Assembly (NCBI GenBank): GCA_003538625.1
Contig: DPRR01000025.1
Coordinates: 214,011-278,010, forward strand
From: Ignavibacteriales bacterium
GTDB lineage: Bacteria; Bacteroidota; Ignavibacteria; Ignavibacteriales; Ignavibacteriaceae
Reading direction: 5' to 3'
Length of the DNA stretch: 64,000 nt
Shown one piece after another: positions 8,228-17,912 of this stretch. The notes below the pieces were generated by a model that saw only the letters and a list, made by a program, of their open reading frames with translations, was not told where the DNA came from and did not search any database. Position 1 is the stretch's first letter. Every line of letters starts with the position of its first letter. A program made the translations under genes and the position numbers.

Positions 8228-10735
8228 ATGGACGGAAATTTCTCAGATAGATTGCAGGATGTAATTAGACTTAGCAGAGAAGAAGCTTTACGGTTGGGGC
8301 ATGATTATATAGGAACAGAACATCTGCTGCTCGGAATTATTCGTGAAGGGCAGGGAGTTGCTGTTAGAATTTTAAGAAATCTGGAATGTGATCTTTTAAA
8401 ACTTAAAAAAGCTATTGAGGATACGGTTAGAACCTCAGGCGGAACTTTAACGATTGGAAATATTCCGCTTACAAAACAGGCTGAAAAAGTTTTAAAGATT
8501 ACTCAGATCGAATCTAAAATTTATAAAGCTGATGTAATTGGTACAGAACATCTTTTATTATCTCTTTTAAGAGATGAGGATAATATTGCCACACAAATTC
8601 TACATCAATTTAATGTTACTTACGATTCAGCTCGTTCTGAACTTAACTCGATGTTAAGCTCAAAAAATCCTAAAGATGCTAATCAAAAAGTGCCGCCGAT
8701 GATGGATAAAAAAAATGATAAAACAAAAACACCGGTGCTAGATAACTTTGGCCGTGATCTTACAAAACTGGGACTTGAAGATAAACTCGATCCTGTTGTT
8801 GGAAGAGAAAAAGAAATTGAACGAGTTGCACAAATCCTTAGCAGAAGAAAAAAGAACAATCCGGTTTTGATCGGCGAACCTGGCGTAGGTAAAACAGCAA
8901 TCGCCGAAGGTCTGGCACTTCGTATCATTCAGAAAAAAGTCCCCAGAACTTTGCAGGATAAACGTGTTGTTACTTTAGATCTTGCAGGACTTGTTGCCGG
9001 AACCAAATACCGCGGACAATTTGAAGAGAGAATGAAAGCTTTAATGAACGAGCTTGAAAAAGCCGAAGATGTAATTCTCTTTATCGATGAACTTCATACA
9101 ATAGTTGGTGCAGGCGGTGCAAGCGGTTCACTCGATGCTTCAAATATGTTTAAACCTGCTTTAGCTCGCGGTGATATACAGTGTATCGGTGCAACAACTC
9201 TTGATGAATACAGAAAATTTATCGAAACAGACGGTGCACTCGATAGAAGATTTCAGAAAGTAATGGTAGATCCGCCAACGTATGATGAAACACTTCAGAT
9301 TCTTGAAAACATAAAATTTAAATATGAAGAACATCATCGAGTTAGATATTCAAAAGAAGCGATCCAAACGGCAGTTAAACTTAGTAATCGTTACATAACA
9401 GATCGCCATTTACCTGATAAAGCAATTGATGTAATTGATGAAGCAGGTTCAAGAGTTCATATGGGTAACTTTGAAGTGCCCCAGAATATTCTTGATCTTG
9501 AAGAGGAGATTGAAGGCGTAAAAAAAGATAAAGCACGTGTTGTTAAAATGCAGGATTACGAAGAAGCTGCAAGATTGCGGGATAAAGAACGTAATCTTTT
9601 ATCTGATCTTGAAACTGCAAAACGTGAATGGGATACCAGGACAAAAGATATTGTTCACGATGTAAGTGAAGAAGACATAGCAACTGTAGTGGCAATGATG
9701 ACGGGAATTCCTGTTAACCGTATTGCGCAAACTGAATCTGAAAAACTATTAAAGATGGCAGATGCTTTAAAACAATCTATAGTTGGACAGGATGAAGCAG
9801 TTCAGAAACTTACAAAAGCAATTCGCAGAACAAGAGCAGGATTAAAAAGTCCCAATCGTCCAATCGGCAGTTTTATTTTCCTTGGTCCGACCGGAGTTGG
9901 TAAAACAGAGTTATGTAAAGTTCTTGCAAGATATTTATTCGATAGCGAAGATGCGCTAGTTAGAATTGATATGAGCGAGTATATGGAAAAGTTTTCTGTT
10001 TCAAGGTTGGTTGGAGCGCCTCCCGGTTATGTTGGATATGAAGAAGGCGGACAGTTAACTGAAAAAGTAAGACGTAAACCATATTCAGTTGTTCTGTTTG
10101 ATGAGATTGAAAAAGCACATCCGGATATTTTTAGTTTGCTGCTTCAGGTGCTTGATGACGGAACGCTTACAGATTCGCTCGGTAGAAAAGTTGATTTCAA
10201 AAATACAATCATCATTATGACATCGAATGTTGGAACTAAAGATATTAAAAATATCAGCAAGTTTGGTTTTGGCGGTGACGATAAAACTGATAAATACTCA
10301 AGTCTGAAAGATACTGTTGAAGAAGCGATGAAAAGATTATTCAATCCTGAATTTTTAAACAGGATTGACGACACAATTGTGTTCAGAAATCTTGATAAGG
10401 AAGATATTTACAAAATTATCGATATAGAGATAAAAGATCTTCTTGCAAACATCAGAGAAAACAAATTAACACTTGTACTGGATGAATCCGCAAAAGAGTT
10501 TTTAGTAAACAAAGGCTTTGATGAAAAATTTGGTGCCCGTCCTTTGCGTAGAGCAATCCAGAAATATGTTGAAGATCCGTTAGCTGAAGAAATTCTTCGT
10601 GGTTCATTTAAAGAGGGAACAACAATTGTTGCAAAGCACGTTGAAAACACAGAGGACCTTGTTTACTTTGATGAATCTTTGGAGCATCCGGATCCGAATG
10701 TAGAACCGGAAAAAACTGATCTTGGTGAAAATTGA
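8228..10735 (+). CDS. clpC: ATP-dependent Clp protease ATP-binding subunit ClpC
   Basis: This 835-aa Hsp100 unfoldase feeds substrates to ClpP or acts as a disaggregase. It has two Clp-N repeats (about 1-145), AAA-1 with Walker A GEPGVGKT (about residue 216) and Walker B LFIDELHT, a UVR-like middle segment (DYEEAARLRDKE, about 440-455) typical of ClpC, AAA-2 with Walker A GPTGVGKT (about 553), and a D2-small domain near the C-terminus. Start: ATG 8228 is preceded by AAGGAG. It appears monocistronic, with a strong terminator at 10761-10790. No mcsA, mcsB or ctsR is nearby, so stress control must differ from the Bacillus ClpC operon. Confidence 0.96.
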   Translation: MDGNFSDRLQDVIRLSREEALRLGHDYIGTEHLLLGIIREGQGVAVRILRNLECDLLKLKKAIEDTVRTSGGTLTIGNIPLTKQAEKVLKITQIESKIYKADVIGTEHLLLSLLRDEDNIATQILHQFNVTYDSARSELNSMLSSKNPKDANQKVPPMMDKKNDKTKTPVLDNFGRDLTKLGLEDKLDPVVGREKEIERVAQILSRRKKNNPVLIGEPGVGKTAIAEGLALRIIQKKVPRTLQDKRVVTLDLAGLVAGTKYRGQFEERMKALMNELEKAEDVILFIDELHTIVGAGGASGSLDASNMFKPALARGDIQCIGATTLDEYRKFIETDGALDRRFQKVMVDPPTYDETLQILENIKFKYEEHHRVRYSKEAIQTAVKLSNRYITDRHLPDKAIDVIDEAGSRVHMGNFEVPQNILDLEEEIEGVKKDKARVVKMQDYEEAARLRDKERNLLSDLETAKREWDTRTKDIVHDVSEEDIATVVAMMTGIPVNRIAQTESEKLLKMADALKQSIVGQDEAVQKLTKAIRRTRAGLKSPNRPIGSFIFLGPTGVGKTELCKVLARYLFDSEDALVRIDMSEYMEKFSVSRLVGAPPGYVGYEEGGQLTEKVRRKPYSVVLFDEIEKAHPDIFSLLLQVLDDGTLTDSLGRKVDFKNTIIIMTSNVGTKDIKNISKFGFGGDDKTDKYSSLKDTVEEAMKRLFNPEFLNRIDDTIVFRNLDKEDIYKIIDIEIKDLLANIRENKLTLVLDESAKEFLVNKGFDEKFGARPLRRAIQKYVEDPLAEEILRGSFKEGTTIVAKHVENTEDLVYFDESLEHPDPNVEPEKTDLGEN

Positions 10736-10760
10736 TTCATCATTTTATTAGACCATTTAT

Positions 10761-10790
10761 AAGCGCATTCTTTAGGATGCGCTTTTTTTT
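10761..10790 (+). terminator. Rho-independent terminator of clpC
   Basis: AAGCGCAT (10761-10768) pairs with ATGCGCTT (10777-10784) around an 8-base loop. A T run to 10790 follows. Confidence 0.9.
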
Positions 10791-10831
10791 ATTTATTTTT
10801 AAAATACAATAATTAAAATATGAGGCAAACG

Positions 10832-11116
10832 ATGAGTAAGTTAAATCAGAAACAAATCGATGTTAATCTATCAAAGTTTTCAGGTTGGAGTTTTGAAAAA
10901 GCTTCAATTTCTAAACAATTTAAGTTTAAGGATTTTATAGAAGCATTGTCTTTTGTAAATGCAGTTGGAATGGAGGCAGAAAAAATGGATCATCATCCTG
11001 ATATTTTAATGTTCGCATGGAATAAAGTTAAAATTACAATTTCGACTCACAGTGCTGGTGGTGTAACAAAAAAAGATTTCTCGCTTGCACAAAAAATAGA
11101 GGAAAGAATAAAATGA
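10832..11116 (+). CDS. 4a-hydroxytetrahydrobiopterin dehydratase (pterin carbinolamine dehydratase)
   Basis: The ~94-aa PCD/DCoH-family enzyme dehydrates 4a-hydroxytetrahydropterin to recycle the pterin cofactor. The family signature is visible: GWSF near the start, FVNAVGMEAEKMDHHPDI with the catalytic His pair, and ITISTHSAGGVT. Two in-frame ATGs exist, at 10820 and 10832. I chose 10832 because GAGG at 10822-10825 sits 6 bases before it and the protein then has the usual length. Its stop overlaps the next start by 4 bases (ATGA), giving an operon with the TPR gene and pyrE. No aromatic amino acid hydroxylase is in the window. Confidence 0.9.
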   Translation: MSKLNQKQIDVNLSKFSGWSFEKASISKQFKFKDFIEALSFVNAVGMEAEKMDHHPDILMFAWNKVKITISTHSAGGVTKKDFSLAQKIEERIK

Positions 11117-11424
11117 GTACGCGGCTCGATGAACTTTTTGATAAATATGATGAAAATCCTTTGGATCCGGATATCATATACAGCATTGTAAAAGAGTACT
11201 TAAAAAATAATGAGGATGATGAGGCTGAAGTGTATCTGAAAGATTTAATAAAAAAAGATCCAAAGTATGTTCAGGCTTATATAACTTACGGCAACCTTAA
11301 AGAAAATAATAACGAGATTGAAGATGCCGAATATTATTACCGTACAGGTTTAAGAGTCGCAAAAGAATTAAATGACACAAAAGCAATAAGAGCATTGGAG
11401 GATTATCTTGATGAACTTGAATAA
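11113..11424 (+). CDS. Small TPR-repeat protein
   Basis: The 103-aa acidic protein contains at least two tetratricopeptide repeats (about residues 30-100; the pattern VQAYITYGNLKE...DAEYYYRTGLR is clear). It should be a soluble protein-protein interaction module. It is translationally coupled upstream to the pterin dehydratase (ATGA overlap), and its 3' end overlaps the start of pyrE by about 14 bases. It belongs to a three-gene operon, but nothing in the sequence indicates a partner. Confidence 0.8.
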   Translation: MSTRLDELFDKYDENPLDPDIIYSIVKEYLKNNEDDEAEVYLKDLIKKDPKYVQAYITYGNLKENNNEIEDAEYYYRTGLRVAKELNDTKAIRALEDYLDELE

Positions 11425-11995
11425 TGAAGATGTGATAAAAATATTTAAAAGCACAGAAGCTTTATTGGAAGGGCATTTTCTTTTAACTTCAGGAAGACAC
11501 AGCAACCAGTATTTTCAATGTGCAAAAGTATTACAGTATCCGGAATATACTTCGCAAATCTGTTCTTTAATTGCTGATCATTTTAAGAATTATGAAATCG
11601 ATACGGTAATCGCTCCTGCAATGGGCGGAATGATTGTAGGTTATGAGGTCGCAAGACAATTAAATAAAAGATCCATATTTACAGAAAGAGAAAATAAGGA
11701 GATGACTTTGCGCCGCGGATTTTCTCTATCCAAAGGTGAAAAAGTTTTAGTTTGTGAAGATGTTGTTACAACCGGAGGATCTGTATTTGAAGTTATTGAA
11801 ATCGTTAAGAAGTTTGGAGCAGAGATAGTTGGAGTAGGAAGTATTGTTGATCGCAGTAATGGTAAAGTCGATTTTGGTTATGAGTTTTTTCCATCACTAA
11901 GATTAAACGCTGTTTCATATTCACCTGAAGATTGTGCGATTTGTAAAGAAGGGAAATTAGATTTAGTAAAACCGGGTTCAAGGAAAGTTTTTTAG
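11411..11995 (+). CDS. pyrE: Orotate phosphoribosyltransferase
   Basis: The ~194-aa enzyme converts orotate and PRPP to OMP in de novo pyrimidine synthesis. It has the family's LTSGRHSNQYFQ substrate segment, the loop FTERENKEMTLRRGF and the PRPP-binding motif VLVCEDVVTTGGS (about 117-129). The C-terminal CAICKEG is typical of the longer Bacteroidota/Thermus-type enzymes. Either TTG 11408 or ATG 11411 could initiate: GGAGG at 11397-11401 gives 6 or 9 bases of spacing. ATG is preferred. The start lies inside the TPR gene, which indicates coupling. Confidence 0.93.
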   Translation: MNLNNEDVIKIFKSTEALLEGHFLLTSGRHSNQYFQCAKVLQYPEYTSQICSLIADHFKNYEIDTVIAPAMGGMIVGYEVARQLNKRSIFTERENKEMTLRRGFSLSKGEKVLVCEDVVTTGGSVFEVIEIVKKFGAEIVGVGSIVDRSNGKVDFGYEFFPSLRLNAVSYSPEDCAICKEGKLDLVKPGSRKVF

Positions 11996-12029
11996 CATTG
12001 TCGTTTTTAACACTCTTATAAAATTCCAT

Positions 12030-12096
12030 GTCACACTGAGCCTGTCGATGTGTGACAATTAATATACTGTCAGTCTTCGACGGGCTCAGACTGACA
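12030..12096. repeat. Double-hairpin intergenic repeat (copy 2)
   Basis: GTCACAC...GTGTGAC (12030-12056) is followed by TGTCAGTCT...AGACTGACA (12069-12096), the same two-hairpin design and wording as 4234-4302. It separates pyrE from the M64 peptidase gene and may terminate the pyrE operon. Confidence 0.75.
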
Positions 12097-12114
12097 AATT
12101 TTGAATTATACTAT

Positions 12115-13386
12115 ATGAAGAAAACTCTGTTTGCAATTCTGTTATTTTCAAATTTGATATTCTCTCAAATAAATTTTGATCAATACTTTGAGAGCAAAAC
12201 ATTAAGGCTGGATTATTTCCATACCGGAAACGATACAAGTGATTCTTATTCTTTTGATGATTTGATTGAAGAACCGTATTGGGGTGGATCAAAAACAAAT
12301 TTGTTAGATAAATTTGATTACGGCAAATATAAAATTATCGTCAAAGATGTTGATTCAGACAAAGAAATTTACTCTCACTCTTACTCAACTTTGTTCAGTG
12401 AGTGGCAGACAACTGATGAAGCAAAGCTTACGACTAAAAGCTTCAGCGAAACTATTGTTATGCCTTATCCTAAAAATAATGTTGTTGTTGAATTTTATTC
12501 CAGGGATAAAAAAAATGTTTTGCATAAGAAATTTGAATATGCAGTAAATCCAAAAAGTTATTTTATTAAAACTGAACGGACGCTTGAGTACAGTAGTTTT
12601 GAAGTAATGAAAAGCAATGAATCTGATAAAGCTGTAGATATTGTGATTATTCCGGATGGATATAAAATAGATGAAATGGAAAAATTTAAAAAAGATTGTG
12701 AGAAATTTGCAGAATATCTTTTTAATGCTTCACCTTATAAAGAGAACAAAAATAAATTTAACATTTGGGGAGTAGAGGCTCCATCAAAAGAATCCGGGAC
12801 CGACATACCGGCAGAAGATATCTGGAAAAACACAATTGTTAATTCACAATTTTACATGTTTGATCTGGATAGATATTTGATGACAAGCGATAATAAAACT
12901 TTGCGTGATGTTGCTTCTAATGCACCATATGATCAGATATTTATTCTGGTAAATACAAAAAAGTATGGCGGGGGAGCAATCTATAATCATTACTCAGTTT
13001 GTGTTAGCGATAATAATTACAGCGAATATATTTTTACTCATGAATTTGGGCATGGATTTGCCGGACTGGGAGATGAATATTATACATCCGATGTTGCCTA
13101 CAACGAATTCTATCCGCTTGATGTTGAACCGCTTGATCCGAATTTAACCACATTAGTTAATTTTGATTCAAAGTGGAAAAATATGATTGATGATAAAACT
13201 CCAATTCCCACTCCTGCAACTAAAGAATTTAAAAATACAGTAGGCGTTTATGAAGGCGGCGGGTATGTTTCAAACGGAGTTTATAGACCGATGCAGGATT
13301 GTTCGATGAAATCGATTTCAGTCGATAATTTTTGTCCGGTTTGTAAAAAAGCAATTAATCAAATGATAGATTTTTACAGCGAATAA
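12115..13386 (+). CDS. Secreted M64-family (IgA peptidase-like) metallopeptidase
   Basis: The ~423-aa protein begins with a signal peptide (MKKTLFAILLFSNLIFSQ). An upstream in-frame start at 12052 would run through the repeat and was rejected. The C-terminal half is a peptidase M64 domain: VDIVIIPDGYK opens it, and the zinc site is HEFGHGFAGLGDEYY (HExxH at about residue 308, with the downstream Asp/Glu), followed by a Cys-containing end (CSMKSISVDNFCPVCKKA). M64 members cleave extracellular substrates; the true substrate is unknown. No T9SS sorting domain is seen, so it is probably periplasmic or released by Sec and another route. Confidence 0.87.
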   Translation: MKKTLFAILLFSNLIFSQINFDQYFESKTLRLDYFHTGNDTSDSYSFDDLIEEPYWGGSKTNLLDKFDYGKYKIIVKDVDSDKEIYSHSYSTLFSEWQTTDEAKLTTKSFSETIVMPYPKNNVVVEFYSRDKKNVLHKKFEYAVNPKSYFIKTERTLEYSSFEVMKSNESDKAVDIVIIPDGYKIDEMEKFKKDCEKFAEYLFNASPYKENKNKFNIWGVEAPSKESGTDIPAEDIWKNTIVNSQFYMFDLDRYLMTSDNKTLRDVASNAPYDQIFILVNTKKYGGGAIYNHYSVCVSDNNYSEYIFTHEFGHGFAGLGDEYYTSDVAYNEFYPLDVEPLDPNLTTLVNFDSKWKNMIDDKTPIPTPATKEFKNTVGVYEGGGYVSNGVYRPMQDCSMKSISVDNFCPVCKKAINQMIDFYSE

Positions 13387-13401
13387 TTATAAAGGAAAAT
13401 T

Positions 13402-14634
13402 TTGGATCAAAAAAAAATACATAAAACCGTAGAAACAATTGCATCTCAAAAATTTGCTTCAGATGAAGAGATGCTTACTACTGTAATAAACGAAATTGTT
13501 CATGATGAATCAACAGACTTTACCGGTGGAAGAATCTGGAAATTGTACCCTGAAATAGAAGGATATAAAGTTCTGTACCAGACAGGCAAGATTGATAAGA
13601 TCGATAAAAATTTTATTATTCGTGCGTTAGATTACCCGGTATTTGAACAACTTGCACAATCAAGAACAATTCTTGGACATGAAACAATTGAAGCTTTACG
13701 TAAAAAAGGAATATTTAAATATTCAGCATCGGGGGTTGGGTATAAGACCAAAATTAAAGACAAACCATTTTACGAATATGTGCTTGCACTAAATTCAAAA
13801 AATATTGATGATGAACTAAGAGTAAATTTAAGCATCATCGCAACTGCTTTAACATCACAAATAAGACAGAGAAAAATTTCTCATAGTGCAAATCTGTTAA
13901 AAGCAGATATAGATAAAGCTCGGCAATTACAAAAAAGTATTTTGCCGGAGCACGAGTTTAAATTCCATCATTTTGAAGTTTATGGAATAACACAGCCAGC
14001 GGAAATTGTTGGCGGAGATTTTTTTGATTATCTGGATATTGGAGAAAACAACGATAGAGTTGGTATTACGATAGGTGATGCTGCAAGCAAAGGTGTTGCC
14101 GCTGCTGCTGAAGCAATGTACGTTTCCGGTGCATTGCGGATGGCTACAACTTTTGAAATAAAAATTTCATTAATCCTTAAGCGAATGAATGAACTTGTAA
14201 ATAAAATCTTTGAAGATGATAAATTTACCTCACTATTCTATGGCGAGCTTTCAACCTATAAAAATGGATTATTTTTGTACGCAAATGCAGGGCATAATCC
14301 TCCAATTTTTTATAAAAGTGCCAAGAATAAATTTGAATTTCTTCAGACAACAGGTCCTGTTTTAGGTCCGGCACCGCAATCAAAATATTTTGTAGAAAAT
14401 ATAAATATTTATTTAAATGACATTCTTGTTTTATATTCTGATGGAGTTACAGAAGCGGCAAATACAAAATTTGCTTTTTACGGTGAACAAAAACTAATCT
14501 CAGTAATTAGAAAACTTAAGGATAAATCTCCAAAAGAAATTGCATTGGGTATTCTTGAGGATGTGATTAAGTTTTCAGCAAATGGATCTTACACTGATGA
14601 TAAAACAATTGTTGTCATTAAAAGAACTTCGTAA
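13402..14634 (+). CDS. SpoIIE/RsbU-type PP2C serine phosphatase
   Basis: The 410-aa cytoplasmic protein has an N-terminal ~160-residue region that looks GAF-like and a C-terminal PPM/SpoIIE phosphatase domain (about 175-408). Visible metal-binding motifs are EIVGGDFFDY (about 200), GDAASKGVAAA, FYGELSTYKNGLFLYANAGHNPP and LYSDGVTEA. Such enzymes dephosphorylate anti-sigma-factor antagonists. No STAS or HATPase partner lies nearby. The start is TTG at 13402, 5 bases after AAAGGA, and no better ATG exists. It lies 16 bases after the M64 gene and 20 bases before the aldehyde dehydrogenase, so co-transcription is likely. Confidence 0.88.
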   Translation: MDQKKIHKTVETIASQKFASDEEMLTTVINEIVHDESTDFTGGRIWKLYPEIEGYKVLYQTGKIDKIDKNFIIRALDYPVFEQLAQSRTILGHETIEALRKKGIFKYSASGVGYKTKIKDKPFYEYVLALNSKNIDDELRVNLSIIATALTSQIRQRKISHSANLLKADIDKARQLQKSILPEHEFKFHHFEVYGITQPAEIVGGDFFDYLDIGENNDRVGITIGDAASKGVAAAAEAMYVSGALRMATTFEIKISLILKRMNELVNKIFEDDKFTSLFYGELSTYKNGLFLYANAGHNPPIFYKSAKNKFEFLQTTGPVLGPAPQSKYFVENINIYLNDILVLYSDGVTEAANTKFAFYGEQKLISVIRKLKDKSPKEIALGILEDVIKFSANGSYTDDKTIVVIKRTS

Positions 14635-14653
14635 AAATTGTGGTGATTAAATT

Positions 14654-16018
14654 ATGTTAACTTCAATCAATCCCGTAAACAATTTACCGGTTAAAAATTA
14701 TAGTGAATACACCGGGGAAGATTGTGATAAGATCATTTCACTCGTTGATGATTCTTTTGAAAAATGGAAAGTGGAATCTTTTGCTTATCGATCGGGGTTA
14801 ATGCGAAATGCCGCTAAAGTGCTTAGAAGTAATTCTGAAGATTACTCTTTGCTCATGACGATTGAAATGGGTAAACCAATTGCACAATCAAGATCAGAAG
14901 TTGAGAAATGTGCCTGGGTATGTGAATATTATGCAGAGAATGCTGAAAAATTTTTAAATGATGAAATTATCAAAACAGAAGCATCAAAAAGTTTTGTTAC
15001 TTATCGGCCTCTGGGAGTTATACTTGCGGTTATGCCATGGAATTTTCCTTTCTGGCAGGTATTTCGTTTTGCTGCTCCAAACCTTATGGCGGGCAACACC
15101 GGTTTATTAAAACATGCATCAAATGTTTCCGGCTGTGCATTGGCTATTGAAGACATTTTTAGAAAAGCCGGATTTCCGAAAGATGTTTTTAGATCTCTTT
15201 TGATTTCGTCCAAAAATGTTAAGGGCGTAATATCAAATCCAAAAGTTAAGGCAGTAACTTTAACAGGCAGTGTTCCGGCGGGACAATCTGTTGCCGCTCT
15301 TGCAGGCAGCTTAATTAAAAAAACAGTTTTGGAATTAGGTGGTAGCGATCCTTATGTTATTCTTGAAGATGCTGATCTTGAAATGGCTGCAAAATCCTGC
15401 GTTACATCCCGATTGATAAATGCAGGACAAAGCTGCATAGCTGCAAAGAGATTTATTATTGTTGAAAGTGTGTATGATGAATTTGAAAAACTTTACCTTG
15501 AATTTATGTCCAAGAAAAAAATGGGTGATCCGTTAGATGAAAAAAATGATTTGGGACCACAGGCAAGTATTCAATTAAGAAATGAACTGCATGATCAGGT
15601 TATGAGAAGTGTAAAGCAGGGAGCAGAAATAATTCTGGGTGGGGCAATTCCAAAAATTGATGGGGCTTTCTATCCTCCAACGATATTAAGAAATGTAAAA
15701 CCCGGAATGGCAGCTTTTGATGAAGAATTATTCGGTCCGGTTGCCGCTTTAATTAAAGCAAAAAATGAGGATGATGCAATTGACCTTGCTAACAGGAGCA
15801 TCTTTGGATTAGGTGCTGCAATTTTCACAAAAGATGTGAAGAAGGGGGAACAAATTGCCAAAGAAAAATTAGATGCAGGATGTTGTTTTGTAAATGATTT
15901 TGTAAAATCGGATCCGCGATTACCTTTTGGAGGGATTAAGGAATCAGGATACGGCAGAGAACTTTCCCCGTTTGGTATTAAAGAGTTTGTAAATATTAAG
16001 ACCGTTTATGTTAAATAG
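14654..16018 (+). CDS. NAD(P)-dependent aldehyde dehydrogenase, succinate-semialdehyde dehydrogenase-like
   Basis: The 454-aa ALDH-superfamily enzyme oxidises an aldehyde to the acid with NAD(P). Motifs: PWNFPFWQVFR (cofactor and substrate pocket), TGSVPAG, LELGGSDP with the general-base Glu (about 227), and NAGQSCIAAKR with the catalytic Cys (about 260). It ends LPFGGIKESGYGREL. The short N-terminus starting INPVNN and the GxSD variant resemble the Sad/GabD2 group of succinate-semialdehyde dehydrogenases. The substrate is an inference. No GABA transaminase is adjacent. Confidence 0.88.
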   Translation: MLTSINPVNNLPVKNYSEYTGEDCDKIISLVDDSFEKWKVESFAYRSGLMRNAAKVLRSNSEDYSLLMTIEMGKPIAQSRSEVEKCAWVCEYYAENAEKFLNDEIIKTEASKSFVTYRPLGVILAVMPWNFPFWQVFRFAAPNLMAGNTGLLKHASNVSGCALAIEDIFRKAGFPKDVFRSLLISSKNVKGVISNPKVKAVTLTGSVPAGQSVAALAGSLIKKTVLELGGSDPYVILEDADLEMAAKSCVTSRLINAGQSCIAAKRFIIVESVYDEFEKLYLEFMSKKKMGDPLDEKNDLGPQASIQLRNELHDQVMRSVKQGAEIILGGAIPKIDGAFYPPTILRNVKPGMAAFDEELFGPVAALIKAKNEDDAIDLANRSIFGLGAAIFTKDVKKGEQIAKEKLDAGCCFVNDFVKSDPRLPFGGIKESGYGRELSPFGIKEFVNIKTVYVK

Positions 16019-16028
16019 AAATAACTGC

Positions 16029-17912
16029 TTAAATGTGATGCGATGATTCAGTACTTATACAGGCAATAGCCATTGGTTTTCCTGCATCATCAGTAATTAA
16101 AGACGTAGAAAGATGTGCTAAAAACTCCTCTCCGTTTTTTCTTTTGTATATAATTTCACCTGTCCAGCCGCCTGCTAAAGTTTCAGGAAATAATTTTTTG
16201 ATTATTGCAGGGTTATTTTTATCTGAACGTATAAAAGAGATTGGTTTGCCAATTATCTCTTTTTCGGAATATCCATAAATGCGGATAAAAGATTTATTTA
16301 TAAAAATTATTTTTTCCCGTAAGTCAGTTATGCAGATACATTCAGATACACTTTTTAGAGCATGAGCAAGAATAATAATTTTCTCTTCAGTCATTTTCCG
16401 TTCAGTAATATCAGTTATAAATCCTTCAATGCAAACTACATTATTTTGATTATCATAAATGGCGCGTCCTTTTTCCCAAACCCATTTTTCGATTCCCTGA
16501 CACGTAAAAATTCTGTAAAGTAACGTAAATGATTCATGATTATTTACTGCGTTTTGTACAGTTTCAAAAACCAAAAGCTGATCTTCTCTATTAATAAGAT
16601 TTGCATAGCTCACTACTCTATCGTTTAATAATTCATCTTTTCTATAACCGGTTAGTTGATAACACCCATCATTAACAAATTCCATAGTCCAATTAATATT
16701 ATTTGCACATCTATACGCCATTCCGGGCAGATTGCTCATCAGAGTAGAAAGCTCTCGCTTTTGTTCAGATATAATTTTTTCTGATTGTTTTCTTTCAGTA
16801 ATATCTCTAAAGATTGCCTGCAAATAAACTTTATCCTCAAATACCACCCGCTTTAAACTAACTTCTCCGTCAAAATAAGAACCATCAAATCTGGTATGCT
16901 GCCATTCATAAAATTGTGGAGTACCGTCAATCGCTGAATTAATTTTCTCCTGAATTTTGGTTCTCGAAGTTATTCCGTCCGGCTGCAAATCCGGCGAAAT
17001 CTGATGTAGTTTTTTACCGACAATTGCATTTTTTGTTGTTTTAAATATTTCGACTGCTTTTTCATTGCAATCAATGATGACATTATTCTCAATTAAAAAA
17101 ATAGCATCATTAGCTGATTCAAAAAGAGTCTTGAATTTTAATTCGCTTTGTTTAAGAGAGTTCAATGCATTCTGTTTCTCAGTGATATCCGTGAAGAATA
17201 CAGCTATCGTATATTCAGATAATTTTATTACTGAAAATTCATAGATCCCTTTAAAATGCACATCTTCGTAATCTAAACTTTGGTTTAGCAATGGCTTTCC
17301 GGTTCTTATCACTCCGATAAATTTATCAATCATTTTTTGCTTGAGTAAAGAAGGAAATATATCCTGAATTTTTTTGGAAATTAATGCATACATATCTATC
17401 TGAAGAATTTTTATCGCAGATTCGTTCGTACTGATCAAAATTAAATCACCATTTTCATCAAGTCTGTAAACAAGCACTCCGAGAGGTGTAGCGTCTAGCA
17501 TATTCTGCAAACTTTTTGAAAGATTTTTAGCATTTGCTTCGGCATTTTTTTGAAAAGTTATATTATCAAATACGAAGAATATTTTTCTTACTGGTGAATC
17601 ACTATCAAGTGTATAAATAGTTTCCCTGACCCAAAACTCCTGATTATTTTTTCGCAGCATTTTCATTTCGTGGGAAGATTGCTTACTTGGGTTTAAAAGG
17701 ATGTACTGAATGTGTTTTTCGATTCGTGCTGATTCTTGCGGAATAAATAAAGTTGAGATATGTTTATTTATTAATTCATTTAGCTCATAATTTAATTCTT
17801 TGGCACCATTTTTATTGATAGCAAGTATCCGACCTTCTAAATCAGTAGTGATATTGATTAAAGGATGATTTTCATAAAGTAATCGATACTTGTCAAAATT
17901 TTCATTATCCAT
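16029..17912 (-). CDS. Multi-PAS sensor protein without an output domain
   Basis: The 627-aa soluble protein consists of about five consecutive PAS/PAC modules. Starts are visible near residues 8, 132, 258, 385 and 510, with PAC tails such as FFTDITEKQNAL, IFRDITERKQSE, GFITDITERKMTEE and the final AIACISTESS. No membrane segment, histidine kinase H-box, HATPase, GGDEF, EAL or HTH follows. The stop comes directly after the last PAC, and the neighbouring gene ends 11 bases away, so no separate output is hidden there. It could act as a scaffold or ligand-sensing partner for a kinase elsewhere, or be a truncated kinase. It is convergent with the aldehyde dehydrogenase gene. Confidence 0.85.
   Translation of the reverse strand: MDNENFDKYRLLYENHPLINITTDLEGRILAINKNGAKELNYELNELINKHISTLFIPQESARIEKHIQYILLNPSKQSSHEMKMLRKNNQEFWVRETIYTLDSDSPVRKIFFVFDNITFQKNAEANAKNLSKSLQNMLDATPLGVLVYRLDENGDLILISTNESAIKILQIDMYALISKKIQDIFPSLLKQKMIDKFIGVIRTGKPLLNQSLDYEDVHFKGIYEFSVIKLSEYTIAVFFTDITEKQNALNSLKQSELKFKTLFESANDAIFLIENNVIIDCNEKAVEIFKTTKNAIVGKKLHQISPDLQPDGITSRTKIQEKINSAIDGTPQFYEWQHTRFDGSYFDGEVSLKRVVFEDKVYLQAIFRDITERKQSEKIISEQKRELSTLMSNLPGMAYRCANNINWTMEFVNDGCYQLTGYRKDELLNDRVVSYANLINREDQLLVFETVQNAVNNHESFTLLYRIFTCQGIEKWVWEKGRAIYDNQNNVVCIEGFITDITERKMTEEKIIILAHALKSVSECICITDLREKIIFINKSFIRIYGYSEKEIIGKPISFIRSDKNNPAIIKKLFPETLAGGWTGEIIYKRKNGEEFLAHLSTSLITDDAGKPMAIACISTESSHHI

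Noticed and set aside
12052..12114. Longer start for the M64 peptidase
   Set aside because: It would translate the double-hairpin repeat; the signal peptide begins at 12115.
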